This document shows positions 15,271 through 25,188 of a stretch of 29,119 nt of DNA, piece by piece. This stretch comes from Acidobacteria bacterium UBA7540 (GTDB taxonomy: Bacteria; Acidobacteriota; Terriglobia; UBA7540), in contig DLMI01000170.1 in assembly GCA_002478145.1 (NCBI GenBank), forward strand, positions 1 to 29,119, given 5' to 3'. Positions within the stretch are counted from its first letter, which is position 1, and each line of letters opens with the position of its first letter. The notes under the pieces were generated by a model. The model did no database searches. It had not been told where the DNA came from and saw only the letters and a program-made list of their open reading frames with translations. The translations under genes and the position numbers were made by a program.

Positions 15271-15276
15271 ATTATA
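15271..15276 (-). promoter_or_regulatory. TATAAT -10 box for the two small helical genes
   Basis: On the minus strand TATAAT is followed by 11 bases and then the ATG at 15259. No good -35 is seen at 17 bp. A start about 7 bases after the box would leave a leader of only a few bases. Confidence 0.4.
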
Positions 15277-15305
15277 GCGGTTTCAAGCCGGTTCTAAAAC
15301 TCAAG

Positions 15306-17063
15306 TTACCTCTTGAACGGTTTCGCGCTGACGATCGTTCCGCCCTCTTCGATGGTGTAAGTTGCATTGGCTTTGAGGTTGTGGAGGGTGTCGCGCTGGC
15401 CGCTGGCCCAGGTGATCTCCACGCTCTCAGCCTGAATGGCTTTTCCCAAGCCAAAAGTCAAGGTGAGTTCGCTCTGCGAGCAGTAGCTCGAGCCGGAGTG
15501 GACGGTCTGCCAATTGGTGCTGCCGCCCGAGGTGACGCGGACCTGCGCGCCGATGCCGTCGCGGTTCGAGCGCGTGCCGGCAGTCCTGATTCGGATGGCG
15601 TTGTTGCGGCTGCCACCCACGTTGCGGAAGAGGTTAGCAGGCCCGCCGTTACTCGCAATCAGGATATCCGGCGCGCCGTCGTTATCGATATCGGCGTAGG
15701 CGGCGCCGCGCGCCACCCAGCGGCGCGTGAACCCGAGTTGCTTGCCGACCTCCTGAAACTTGTCGTGGCCTTCGTTGTGGAACACCAGGGGGGGCTGGGC
15801 GTAGGTCACCTGCGGCTGGATGCGCCCGATGTCCGGCTCGATGTGGCCGTTAGCGACGAACATGTCTTCGAGGCCGTCAAGGTCGTAATCGAAAAAGAAA
15901 AGGCCGAAAGAAAGCGAGAGCAGGCTGGCGCGGCCCACCGATGAGGAAGGCGCGATGTCGATGAAGAAGCGGTTGCCTTCGTTGTGGTACAGACCGAGCA
16001 TCTGGTTGGAGAAGTTGCCGATGGCAAGGCTGGGATAGCCCGAGTGGTCGAAGTCATCCTCGTCGATCCCCATGGCCCCGCGCGCCACGCCATCCTCGCT
16101 GAAGGCAATACCGGCTTGCACGGCCTGTTCAGTGAAAGTGCCATTGTGGTTGTTGTGGTAGAGCTTGTTGCGCTCGGTATCGTTGGAGACGGCGAGGTCC
16201 GGCCAGCCATCCATGTCGTAATCAATCACCGCCACGCCCAATGATTTGCTCGTGGGGTCGTAGATGCCTGCCTTCTGGGTCACGTCCTCGAAGCGGCCAT
16301 TGCCAAGGTTATGGAAGAGCCGGGGAGTGTCGCCCTTGTAAGCTTCCGGGGTGCAATAGGATTTGTGCCGGCCATCGAGTGTGCAATAGAGGTCGTCTTT
16401 TTCGGACCACTTCACATAGTTGGTCACGAATAGATCGAGCTTGCCGTCTTTATCGTAATCCACCCACGCAGCGCTGGCGCCAAAGCCGGTGTTATTCACG
16501 CCCGCGGTCCTGGTGACGTCTTTGAACGTTCCGTTGTGTTCGTTGTGAAAAAGGTGCGCCTCGCCGAGGCCGGTGATGTAAATGTCGTCCCAGCCGTCGT
16601 TGTCGTAGTCTCCCACCGCCACGCCCATGCCGTAAATCTCGATGTCCAGGCCCGCCTTGGCCGTTACGTCCGTGAACGTGCCGTTGCCGTTGTTGTGGTA
16701 AAGCTTTGGGGTCGCGCGCCGGGTCTTGTGGCCGGGAAAGTCTTTTCCGTTGATCAGTAGGATGTCGGGATAGCCGTCGTTATCGTAGTCAATGAACGCG
16801 CAACCTGGTCCCATGGTTTCCGGCAGATATTTCTTACCGAAGGCGCCGGTGTAATGGATGAAATTGATTCCGGCCTTCTGGGTGATGTCCTCGAAGCGGA
16901 TGGCTGCGTTGTCACTGGCGAGGGCTTTTGCGCTGCTTGCGGAGGTCGCGACAGGTTTCAAACCCCCCATTAGAGCCACAACTGCGAACACACTGGCCAG
17001 AACAATGAGAGCGCCTGCGATTTTGGATTTTAGATTTTGGGTTTTGGATTGGGTGCTGACCAT
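15306..17063 (-). CDS. CRTAC1-like FG-GAP/VCBS repeat protein with ASPIC/UnbV domain
   Basis: A 585-aa exported protein. An N-terminal hydrophobic segment (AGALIVLASVFAVVALMGG) acts as signal or anchor. It is followed by at least seven calcium-binding FG-GAP loops such as DYDNDGYPDILL, DYDNDGWDDIYI, DYDKDGKLDLFV, DYDLDGLEDMFV and DIDNDGAPDILI, which build a beta-propeller. The C-terminus carries the ASPIC/UnbV domain (NRDGIGAQVRV to LTFGLGKA). The molecular function of this family is poorly known. The ATG at 17063 is chosen because longer frames pass through a repeat. Four heptamers (17021-17048) lie in the coding sequence before the hydrophobic segment. Transcribed after the cytochrome gene at 17282. 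Confidence 0.92.
   Translation of the reverse strand: MVSTQSKTQNLKSKIAGALIVLASVFAVVALMGGLKPVATSASSAKALASDNAAIRFEDITQKAGINFIHYTGAFGKKYLPETMGPGCAFIDYDNDGYPDILLINGKDFPGHKTRRATPKLYHNNGNGTFTDVTAKAGLDIEIYGMGVAVGDYDNDGWDDIYITGLGEAHLFHNEHNGTFKDVTRTAGVNNTGFGASAAWVDYDKDGKLDLFVTNYVKWSEKDDLYCTLDGRHKSYCTPEAYKGDTPRLFHNLGNGRFEDVTQKAGIYDPTSKSLGVAVIDYDMDGWPDLAVSNDTERNKLYHNNHNGTFTEQAVQAGIAFSEDGVARGAMGIDEDDFDHSGYPSLAIGNFSNQMLGLYHNEGNRFFIDIAPSSSVGRASLLSLSFGLFFFDYDLDGLEDMFVANGHIEPDIGRIQPQVTYAQPPLVFHNEGHDKFQEVGKQLGFTRRWVARGAAYADIDNDGAPDILIASNGGPANLFRNVGGSRNNAIRIRTAGTRSNRDGIGAQVRVTSGGSTNWQTVHSGSSYCSQSELTLTFGLGKAIQAESVEITWASGQRDTLHNLKANATYTIEEGGTIVSAKPFKR
17021..17048. repeat. Heptamer tandem repeat in the 5' coding region
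   Basis: Four consecutive 7-mers: TTTTGGA, TTTTAGA, TTTTGGG, TTTTGGA. They encode part of QSKTQNLKSK on the minus strand, just before the hydrophobic signal segment. Seven is not a multiple of three, so gain or loss of one unit would shift the frame. Confidence 0.85.
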
Positions 17064-17092
17064 CGTCCGCGGTCTGTCGTTCCTCCCTCCCT

Positions 17093-17217
17093 CTGTCATT
17101 CCGAGCGTAGCGAGGAATCTCGCCCTGATTCTTTCTTCACCTACGCCCGGTAGTCCACCCTGAGCTCCGATTCGCATCGACGCAGAGCGAGATTCCTCGC
17201 TACGCTCGGAATGACAG
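17093..17217. repeat. Dispersed inverted repeat, family A copy 6
   Basis: Arms of about 31 bp begin CTGTCATTCCGAGCGTAGCG and end CGCTACGCTCGGAATGACAG, with about 60 bp between. It lies in the gap between the cytochrome stop and the CRTAC1-like start, so it would be in the middle of a shared mRNA. Further heptamer-like sequence (TTCTGTCTTCTGACTCCC, ACTGCCTTCTGCCTA) follows up to the cytochrome stop. Confidence 0.92.
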
Positions 17218-17281
17218 CCTTCGCTATTCTGTCTTCTGACTCCCGATTTCTGGCTCCTTCTTTCCGCGTACTGCCTTCTGC

Positions 17282-20134
17282 CTACTTGCGCCCCAGCCGC
17301 ACTGTTACGTGCTCGTGAATGGGCTGCGATTCGTTGTTGTCCTCGGGATGAGTAAGCTTGTAGGGCCCGGTGATGGCGCGCGAGGATTCGTCCGCCTTGA
17401 AGCGCAGGTAGAGCTTCTCTTCCCGCGCTGCCCGCGCGTCGTCTCGCAAGCCGCGATAACAGAGCATCAGGTTGTAATGCGCTTCGAGGTCTTCGGGATC
17501 GACCGTCAGGGTCTTATCGAATTCCCCTACGGCTTCCTGGTATTTGCGCGCGAGGAAAAGCATGCGACCCATCTGGTTCCTCACCACGCGGTCGCGCGGA
17601 TAGAGAGAAGAAGCTTTGGAAAACTCGTCGAAGGCGGCGGGATAATTGCCGTCGGCCTTGAGCGCAAGCCCGGTGAAGTAATGCGCGCTGCCGAGCCGGG
17701 GATTGAGTTCGAGGGCTTTTTGCAGCAAGGGCTTCGCCGCCTCGGTGTTGCCTTCCTGAATTCGCGCGCGCGCCACGTTGACCCAGCCGTCGGCGTACTT
17801 GGGGTCGAGCTTCGTCACCGTCTCGAAGGCCCGCTCCCCTCCTTTCAAATCGCCTTGCAGCAATAGCCCGATGCCGTAATCGTTCCAGCGCTCGCGGTCC
17901 CCGGGATCCAAGGTCAAAGTCTCCGTGAAGAGTGGGGAGCTCTTGGCAACCACCGGAATAGTCGCGGTGTCTTCCGCGATCACCACCGTGGGCACATCCG
18001 GAATCTCCTTGAACTTTGCGGAAACCTTGGAAAGGTCGCCCTGAAACACCCAGCGGCCATCATCGTAATTCTTCGTTACATCGGGATTGGCCTGGGAGGG
18101 GTCGCGGATACCGGCGAATGCCCACTGGGTATTCCACCAGGAGAACTTCCGGTAGTTGAGCTTCGCGGTCAGCGTGATCGAATCTACGGCATCCTCGGGA
18201 ACTCTCATGCGGAAATGGACGGTGTCGGCGGCGCCCGGAGGTATCAAGTGGGCGTACATGGTCGCGCGCGTGGACCAGGCGTTACGCTTGTTGATGGGAT
18301 TGCCGTGAGCATCAAGCTGGAGCGAACGATAGAAATGCGCGCCGGGTTCGACCGGTCCATGGCCGTTGCCGGCTGCTTCGCCGCTCCAGAAAATGATCTT
18401 CCCTTTGCGGTCACGGGCCTGAAGCTCCAGCCAGCAATCAAAAGCATCCACCGTGCCACCGGGGAAGAAGTGGCCGAGTTTGCGCGTGCGGACGACCACT
18501 TCAACGCGGACCGTATCACCGCGCCGGACCTGAGCCGCAGCGCGCCCCAACGGCGCCATCAACTTGACGGGAGCGGCCGCGCTCACTCCCCCTGCCGCCA
18601 AGCCTGCCGAGGATTCTTCACCCACTGCAAACGTGCTGGCTAGCTGTGGCGCCTCGCCTGCCCCACCCATCGTCCCCGCCGGGCCCGCACTTTCAGAAGG
18701 CTCTTCCGCCAGAGCAAAGATATCGACGCTTAGGGCGCCCTTCAGGAAGCTCTCCACTTGCTGAACCTGCTCCCGGTCGCCGTAAGAGGTTGGGACCGCC
18801 GTGTTGGCCGCTGCGAATCGGTGCGAATGCACGAAGCCATTGAGGTTGCCGAAATCTTTCGAGGGAACGAGCGGCATGTGGCAATCAGCGCACTGCGACG
18901 GCTTGGGTGGGTAATAGAACGATCTCGCGCCTTGCCCTGAAACGCCGCTGGCCTGCCAGTTGTCGTAATCGTTGAAGCCGCGAATCCACCGGTAATTATT
19001 GACGGGCACATCGAGGTGAACCTTGTGGCAGGAGGAACAGAACTCCGGGACCAGTTGCGGGTCTTTGTGAAAAGGTTTCAGAAAGGCATTGCGATGCGGC
19101 TTGGGGTTGAGCTTCACCACGTAGTTGTGCAGGAAATGGAGCACCGGGTTCTGGCTCGAGGCCAGCTTGTCGAGCGGCGGATAATCCATGACGAAACCGC
19201 CCTGGCCCATCGTGTCTTTCACACCCGCGATGGAATGGCACGACATGCACCCGAGGCCGTTCTGGCCCTCACGCGTATCCTCGACCTCCCGGATGGGATG
19301 CGTCTGCATTTGGTTGGCGAAGACCAGCGCATGGTCGTGGCAACCGCCGCACCAGAGCGAAGGCTTAACGCCGACCGTGTCCTGCATGTACTCAATGGCT
19401 TTCCGGTACCACTGGTTATTGAAGGAAGCCATGTGGTGCATGGAACTTTGCCACTGATTGTAAATGTCCGTGTGACAGGGCCGGCAGGATTCGGAATCCA
19501 TGAAGAACTGCGAGGTGATAGGCTTGCCGTCGGCGGTTGTCGCGGAGCTCGGGAAGAGCAAGCTGGAAGGGCCGCCACCTTCACTCTCCATGCTCAGGGG
19601 GGCGGTGGAAGGGTTCTGAATCCTATATCGCAGATCGGCGTGGACATAATGATAAGTTGCCACGATGGCGTAGAATGCAACCGAAGCCACAACCACGGCG
19701 GCGCTCGCGCGCCACGCGGTTTGGAGGCCTTCGGTGTCCGGGCGGACGCCGCCCGCCCCTACCTGGCCACGCCATCGCAGAAGCAGGGAAAACAGACCCA
19801 CGATCGCCAACCCCACATGCGCATAAAGCACCATGCTGTGGGGCCGAGTCATGCCCACGAAAACCAGGTAGACCCCGAAAGCCGCTGCCAGCCCTAACAA
19901 CAAGAGCGCGCAGGTTCCCCAAACCCCGGCGAACGACCCTCGATGCCGGAGGATAAAGGCGACGAAAAGAACGCCGACGCCTATTCCCAGCAGCGGATGC
20001 AGCAGGGCATTCGCTACATAAAAGAGTGTGGGATTACCAAAGGCGGCGACGTATGCGCTGTTGAAAATGAGGACAGCCGCAGACGCGGGGAGGAGCCAGC
20101 CTCCCCGCAACCGGCTAGGGCTTTTGTTTTCCAT
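17282..20134 (-). CDS. Membrane-anchored pentaheme cytochrome c with C-terminal TPRs
   Basis: A 950-aa protein. The N-terminus has about five hydrophobic segments (roughly 13-31, 40-62, 73-95, 101-120, 143-161). Five CxxCH heme sites follow: CRPCH 217, CGGCH 262, CMSCH 296, CSSCH 366 and CADCH 415. An Ala/Gly-rich linker around 480-540 leads to a beta-rich region, and tetratricopeptide repeats fill the C-terminal part (about 740-910; GIGLLLQGDLKGGERAFE, GLALKADGNYPAAFDEF). Heme is attached outside the membrane, so electron transfer in the periplasm is likely. The partner and substrate are unknown. It precedes the CRTAC1-like gene on the same strand, with a 218-bp gap holding a repeat. Confidence 0.9.
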   Translation of the reverse strand: MENKSPSRLRGGWLLPASAAVLIFNSAYVAAFGNPTLFYVANALLHPLLGIGVGVLFVAFILRHRGSFAGVWGTCALLLLGLAAAFGVYLVFVGMTRPHSMVLYAHVGLAIVGLFSLLLRWRGQVGAGGVRPDTEGLQTAWRASAAVVVASVAFYAIVATYHYVHADLRYRIQNPSTAPLSMESEGGGPSSLLFPSSATTADGKPITSQFFMDSESCRPCHTDIYNQWQSSMHHMASFNNQWYRKAIEYMQDTVGVKPSLWCGGCHDHALVFANQMQTHPIREVEDTREGQNGLGCMSCHSIAGVKDTMGQGGFVMDYPPLDKLASSQNPVLHFLHNYVVKLNPKPHRNAFLKPFHKDPQLVPEFCSSCHKVHLDVPVNNYRWIRGFNDYDNWQASGVSGQGARSFYYPPKPSQCADCHMPLVPSKDFGNLNGFVHSHRFAAANTAVPTSYGDREQVQQVESFLKGALSVDIFALAEEPSESAGPAGTMGGAGEAPQLASTFAVGEESSAGLAAGGVSAAAPVKLMAPLGRAAAQVRRGDTVRVEVVVRTRKLGHFFPGGTVDAFDCWLELQARDRKGKIIFWSGEAAGNGHGPVEPGAHFYRSLQLDAHGNPINKRNAWSTRATMYAHLIPPGAADTVHFRMRVPEDAVDSITLTAKLNYRKFSWWNTQWAFAGIRDPSQANPDVTKNYDDGRWVFQGDLSKVSAKFKEIPDVPTVVIAEDTATIPVVAKSSPLFTETLTLDPGDRERWNDYGIGLLLQGDLKGGERAFETVTKLDPKYADGWVNVARARIQEGNTEAAKPLLQKALELNPRLGSAHYFTGLALKADGNYPAAFDEFSKASSLYPRDRVVRNQMGRMLFLARKYQEAVGEFDKTLTVDPEDLEAHYNLMLCYRGLRDDARAAREEKLYLRFKADESSRAITGPYKLTHPEDNNESQPIHEHVTVRLGRK

Positions 20135-20314
20135 TCTCTTTAGATCTTGCCCTGATCTTGCCCAAGACCCGACGCAGCCTGCAGGTTAGCGGATGTCACC
20201 GGCGGCTTTCAATCACGTTACTCCACGGAAAGGGCCTTTTTCCACATTAGCCGTCCACTTTCTTTCCATTACCGGCAGGGCTGCAGTCGGGGCGGGAGGT
20301 TATCCGATGATGCT

Positions 20315-20326
20315 CGCCTGAAGGCG
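20315..20326. repeat. Small hairpin beside the CYTH gene stop
   Basis: CGCCT-GA-AGGCG, ten bases from the stop of the CYTH gene. On the minus strand the stop reads TAG followed by AGTAGACGCCGCCTTCAGG. No gene is seen in the 20135-20335 gap. Confidence 0.55.
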
Positions 20327-20335
20327 GCGTCTACT

Positions 20336-20854
20336 CTACGAAGGGCTCTTGGCAAGGATCAAATCGGAATACGATTCGGCGACGATATCCTTTGCGGTGA
20401 TGCCAAACAGTTTTTGAAACTGGCGCGCCTGGGACCGTATCTTCTTCACGTCACCCACGCGTGAAATGGCTTCAACCTCGAGGAACTTGCCCAACCGGCG
20501 GACGCGGTCCAGGTGAATCTTCACATTCTTGACGAAGTAAATCTCGCGGCGCTTGTCCACCACGGCCAGTGTCCCGAGGGAGCGGGCAAGGATCGCCCGG
20601 AGGGCGTTCCGCCGCGGAAGAAGCATCATTTCAACCGCGGCCTGGCGGGCGCGGCGAAGGTTGCTGCGCCGGTAGAAAATTAGGGCGTTCTCGAGGCGGC
20701 CTTCCCGAACCTTCAGCCGCCCGGAAGGGACGCGGAAATAGGTGTCGATCTGGTGGTCAGTCCCAATAAAGCGGGCGTCCAATCTCTTGAGCGCCGCCCG
20801 AACCTGCTGCTCGTTATTCAACCGTGCCTTAAACTCGAAGTTGAGATGTTTCAT
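20336..20854 (-). CDS. CYTH-domain protein (class IV adenylate cyclase/ThTPase-like)
   Basis: A 172-aa CYTH-superfamily protein. The N-terminal NFEFKARL corresponds to the ExExK signature (first Glu replaced by Asn, as in some CyaB-like proteins). QIDTYFRVPSGRLKVREGR, ALIFYRRSN and the late LGKFLEVEAIS fit the triphosphate-tunnel fold. Members hydrolyse or cyclise triphosphates such as ATP or thiamine triphosphate, using divalent metal. The substrate is not predictable here. The ATG at 20854 starts the conserved domain. A 13-residue longer TTG form is less likely. It is divergent from nfi. Confidence 0.85.
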   Translation of the reverse strand: MKHLNFEFKARLNNEQQVRAALKRLDARFIGTDHQIDTYFRVPSGRLKVREGRLENALIFYRRSNLRRARQAAVEMMLLPRRNALRAILARSLGTLAVVDKRREIYFVKNVKIHLDRVRRLGKFLEVEAISRVGDVKKIRSQARQFQKLFGITAKDIVAESYSDLILAKSPS

Positions 20855-21051
20855 GGCAGGAGACCACCAATAGTCCAAAGTCGAAATTCCCAAAGAAACA
20901 AGAATATCTCACGCCAGCATTGGGCTGTGACCTGCGGCGTTTGGGGCCCGACCTCCGAATCGTGCGGCTAGGACAGGAAGTGTAGCACGAAATGTCCGTT
21001 GCGGGGCGCGCTCACTATGACGCCGCGGCTGGGCATTTCCCGCAGTAGAAT

Positions 21052-21774
21052 ATGGGAATGGCGATGCAACTCCGGCTCGAGACCCGTTGGAACCTAACGC
21101 CCCGCGAAGCGATTCGGCTTCAGGAAAGTTTGCGCGAGCGTGTGGAATTGCAGGACCGGTTTGGGGAGATCCGCTTCGTGGCGGGCGCGGACATGGCGTT
21201 TGACCCCGAGACCGAGGTCGCTTTTGCCGGCGTCATTGTTTATCGCTTTCCAGGTTTCGAGGAAGTAGAGCGCCGGATGGCGCGACGCCGACTCCGTTTT
21301 CCCTATGTCCCGGGCCTGCTTTCGTTCCGCGAGAGCCCCGTACTGCTGGCGGCTTTTGCCCGGCTGCGGACCGAGCCCGACCTTATCCTGATTGACGGTC
21401 ACGGACTCGCGCACCCGCGCCGGTTCGGCATCGCCTGCCACATTGGCATCTTGTTTGACAAGCCCACCATCGGCTGCGCCAAGTCACGGCTGGTGGGTGA
21501 GCACCAAGAGCCCGGCAAGAAGGCTGGCTCGACCACCCCACTAATGCTGGAAGGTGAGCGCATTGGGGTGGTGTTGCGGACGAGGGACGACGTTAGACCC
21601 ATTTACGTCACTACTGGACATCGGGTTTCGCTCGATTCCGCCGTCGGGTTGGTGAAGCAGTGCGTGGACGGATTCCGCATTCCCAAGCCCACGCGGGAAG
21701 CGGACCACTACGTCCGCGATTTGCGCCGAGCGTATCAAATCAAAAAGCGGAAGGCAAAGGACAAAATGCTATAA
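21052..21774 (+). CDS. nfi: Endonuclease V (deoxyinosine 3' endonuclease)
   Basis: Nicks DNA one base 3' to deoxyinosine, starting repair of deaminated adenine. The protein is 240 aa. The catalytic aspartate is in VAGADMAFD. The wedge is near FPYVPGLLSFRESP, the second acid in LILIDGHGLAHPRRFGIACH, and GCAKSRLVG follows. Three ATGs lie within five codons (21052, 21058, 21064), and the first is used here. The C-terminus is Lys-rich (YQIKKRKAKDKML). Its stop overlaps a TATAAT box for pyrR. The 20855-21051 gap shows no gene. Confidence 0.95.
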   Translation: MGMAMQLRLETRWNLTPREAIRLQESLRERVELQDRFGEIRFVAGADMAFDPETEVAFAGVIVYRFPGFEEVERRMARRRLRFPYVPGLLSFRESPVLLAAFARLRTEPDLILIDGHGLAHPRRFGIACHIGILFDKPTIGCAKSRLVGEHQEPGKKAGSTTPLMLEGERIGVVLRTRDDVRPIYVTTGHRVSLDSAVGLVKQCVDGFRIPKPTREADHYVRDLRRAYQIKKRKAKDKML

Positions 21775-21775
21775 T
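21767..21775 (+). promoter_or_regulatory. Extended -10 promoter element for pyrR
   Basis: TGCTATAAT (21767-21775) overlaps the nfi stop codon. It has the TG extension expected where a -35 is weak, and no clear -35 is visible at 17 bp. Transcription would begin near 21782, leaving about 14 bases before the pyrR ATG with GGGAGCC as ribosome site. So no long PyrR-type attenuator leader would be present for pyrR itself. Confidence 0.55.
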
Positions 21776-21795
21776 CCGGCGTTTGGGAGCCTGCC

Positions 21796-22371
21796 ATGGA
21801 AAATGCTGGAAACGTTCAACCCAAGAGTGCGGTGGTTCGCGAAAAGTCCCAGTTGATGTCGGCCTCGGAGATTGACCGCACGCTGGTACGCCTGGCGCAC
21901 GAAATCCTGGAGCGCAACAACGGTCTGGAAGGGGTCGTTCTGGTGGGAATCCGCCGCCGCGGAGTCCCACTAGCTGAGCGTTTGGCTAAAAAGATGACAG
22001 AGATCGAAAAGACCGCGCCCCCGGTCGAAATACTGGACATCACCCTCCACCGCGATGACCTCTTGAGAAGCGATCAGAAGCCCGTGGTCCAGCAGCCCCT
22101 GCGGTTTTCCGTGGAGGGCAAGACGGTGATCCTGGTGGACGACGTCCTCTACACGGGCCGAACCACTCGCGCCGCGTTGGATGCCCTGGTGGATCACGGG
22201 CGGCCACGGCGGGTGGAACTGTGCGTCTTGATCGACCGCGGGCACAGGGAGTTGCCCATCCAGGCGAACTACGTGGGCAGGGTTCTGCAGACCTCGGATA
22301 CCGAATTGATTGATGTGCGTCTCCGCGAAGTGGACAGCCAGGACCGCGTGATGCTCTGCGAGTGCGTTTAG
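21796..22371 (+). CDS. pyrR: Bifunctional pyr operon regulator / uracil phosphoribosyltransferase PyrR
   Basis: PyrR binds pyr mRNA in a UMP-dependent way in many bacteria and has uracil phosphoribosyltransferase activity; 191 aa. The PRPP motif is [22 protein letters not shown]. Other marks are [29 protein letters not shown] and [19 protein letters not shown]. It stands alone here: pyrB does not follow and pyrC/E/F are about 15 kb away. The ATG at 21796 opens the frame. A start at the [10 protein letters not shown] methionine (21856) is possible but less well placed. Confidence 0.95.
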   Translation: MENAGNVQPKSAVVREKSQLMSASEIDRTLVRLAHEILERNNGLEGVVLVGIRRRGVPLAERLAKKMTEIEKTAPPVEILDITLHRDDLLRSDQKPVVQQPLRFSVEGKTVILVDDVLYTGRTTRAALDALVDHGRPRRVELCVLIDRGHRELPIQANYVGRVLQTSDTELIDVRLREVDSQDRVMLCECV

Positions 22372-22415
22372 TAGAAGCGGGCCTTTCCGTGTTCTCTGTG
22401 CCTCTAAAGCTTCAA

Positions 22416-22484
22416 CACGGAGGACACGGAGCTTCTCAGTGATCCGTCGGCTGACGGACTCTCCTGGCCACGGAGGACACGGAG
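22416..22484. repeat. Direct 16-bp repeats downstream of pyrR
   Basis: CACGGAGGACACGGAG occurs at 22416-22431 and again at 22469-22484. A degenerate inverted copy (CCGTGTTCTCTGTG) lies at about 22388. No gene is supported in 22372-22665. Confidence 0.75.
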
Positions 22485-22665
22485 GAGCTACTGCAAGGAG
22501 GAGAAATCTTCGCGGCGCGAGAAGAAGCCGAATGCTCTTGCTAGACGTCGGGAGAGGGCGAGGCCACTCAGCGCGGACCGAGGATGGGACCACTTGGAAC
22601 GGCGTCCAGGCTGAAGTCGGGAGTGGCCCTCCCCGTCAAGCGAAAAAACCGAACGAGGGATTGAT

Positions 22666-22917
22666 ATGAAATTTCCGGTTGGGCCCCAGGATGTGAAGCT
22701 GATTCAAGGGCGCAGCAAAGGGTTGCAGGTCGTCTGCGACTGCGGCTGCGTCAACTTCAACTACCTCGATCCGCAGGACCCAGTCTGGCGCTGCCGCAAT
22801 TGCCAGCGCGTTCTGAGCTTCGACTTCCCCCGCCTGATGGAGAAGGTTCTGGCTCGCGAAGAGCAAAAGGCCCCCAGTCCACAGATTTCGCAGATTACAC
22901 AGATGAAAAATGAGTAG
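22666..22917 (+). CDS. Small zinc-ribbon protein, 83 aa
   Basis: Not assigned to a named family. The protein has two cysteine knuckles, VVCDCGCVNFNYLD and WRCRNCQRVLSFDF, typical of a small zinc ribbon, then a short helix (RLMEKVLAREEQ). The last residues SPQISQITQMKNE are encoded by a dispersed repeat (22879-22906), so the native protein probably once ended near residue 69. GAGGGA lies at good spacing before the ATG. It stands between pyrR and the tyrosine phenol-lyase gene, and a functional link is not evident. Confidence 0.7.
   Translation: MKFPVGPQDVKLIQGRSKGLQVVCDCGCVNFNYLDPQDPVWRCRNCQRVLSFDFPRLMEKVLAREEQKAPSPQISQITQMKNE
22879..22906 (+). repeat. ACAGATT-type repeat overlapping a gene end
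   Basis: The unit ACAGATTtcGCAGATTaCACAGAT is a near-tandem of 8-9 bases. A degenerate inverted copy is at 23038-23066, so the two enclose the 22907-23037 gap. This copy is translated as the C-terminus of the zinc-ribbon protein. Confidence 0.7.
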
Positions 22918-23037
22918 GGCAAGAGATAGACTAAGAACGCCGACGTGGTTGTGGCCCCCCCAATGGAATCGCATGGGTATGAGGCGGCATTAGGTTTGCC
23001 TGCTCTGCTCGGTTCTTCTTCTGCCTTCAGCCTGCCT

Positions 23038-24500
<1,463 letters not shown>

Positions 24501-24512
24501 GGAAAGCTGTCT

Positions 24513-24533
24513 GTTGTCAGTTGTCCGTTGTCC
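24513..24533. repeat. GTTGTCC heptamer repeat
   Basis: Three units: GTTGTCA, GTTGTCC, GTTGTCC. Confidence 0.8.
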
Positions 24534-24610
24534 CGCCGCGGCGGGTCAGTTGAAGAATGCGTCCGCCGCTCCGCTGTCCCCCGACACCCGCTCTCCTTGC
24601 TGGCCACTTT

Positions 24611-24643
24611 TCACTCGTCACTCGTCACTCGTCACTCGTCACT
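24611..24643. repeat. TCACTCG heptamer repeat
   Basis: Four perfect TCACTCG units followed by TCACT. It is the third different heptamer array within 170 bp after tpl. The remaining stretch to 25188 (about 540 bp) shows no supported gene: its short frames lack ribosome sites and recognisable sequence. Confidence 0.88.
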
Positions 24644-25172
24644 TTTTCAATACCTCGAAATGAAACACGAACCGGCAGGAGTGCGCCTGGGAGAAGCCGC
24701 CACTTTCCCTAATCGCACTGCTTCCCACTGCCGATAAATAAAGTGTGAGGGTAGCAGGCGGTCGATGGGGGAAGAGAGGATGGCTCCTGCTCATCTTCGA
24801 ACAGAGCCTTATGGAACGGCAATTGCTCGTTGGGGGATTGCTTGCAGAAAATTGGAAGTTGTTTATCGTCTGGGAGAGAGCTGTGCGCAACCTTCGTACT
24901 ACCCATTTGACAGGGCTGAGCACAGAGGAGTCGAGTCCTTTCGTATGAGCTTGGCGATCAGGGTAGGGCCGGTATGTCTTCCGATTCGCAACCGGCCGCT
25001 GGGCACCAAATTCCTACGCCGACTCTGACCTAAGTCCCTGATTGGCGGGCAGTTGCTTCTCCAGGTCAAGCACATGGCGTCGGGCAATTTTTGGAGGCGG
25101 TGCGGTTACTTAGAGACTCATCGATGACCATGTAAACTCCGCCTGACTTCTACGGATTTGGATCCCAAAGGC

Positions 25173-25188
25173 TGGCACCCCAATTGTC
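25173..25188 (+). promoter_or_regulatory. Candidate sigma-54 promoter before the Hsp20/CDC48 operon
   Basis: TGGCAC-CCCAA-TTGTC keeps a perfect -24 box and the exact spacing of the sigma-54 consensus (TGGCAC-N5-TTGCW), but the -12 box has T for the usual C. The regulator gene of the sigma-54 class lies just downstream. It directly abuts the ATG at 25189, so a transcript from it would begin inside the first codons, which weakens the call or the chosen start. Confidence 0.35.

Noticed and set aside
19016..19897. A 293-codon open frame on plus opposite the cytochrome gene
   Set aside because: The minus strand has five heme motifs, membrane segments and TPRs; the plus frame shows no family features.
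24611..24643. Heptamer array considered as a CRISPR
   Set aside because: Seven-base units without spacers and no cas genes nearby.
24640..25188. Short frames in the gap before the 222-aa gene (for example 24765-25028)
   Set aside because: No ribosome site, no domain, overlapping frames on both strands and no clear codon pattern; treated as noncoding.
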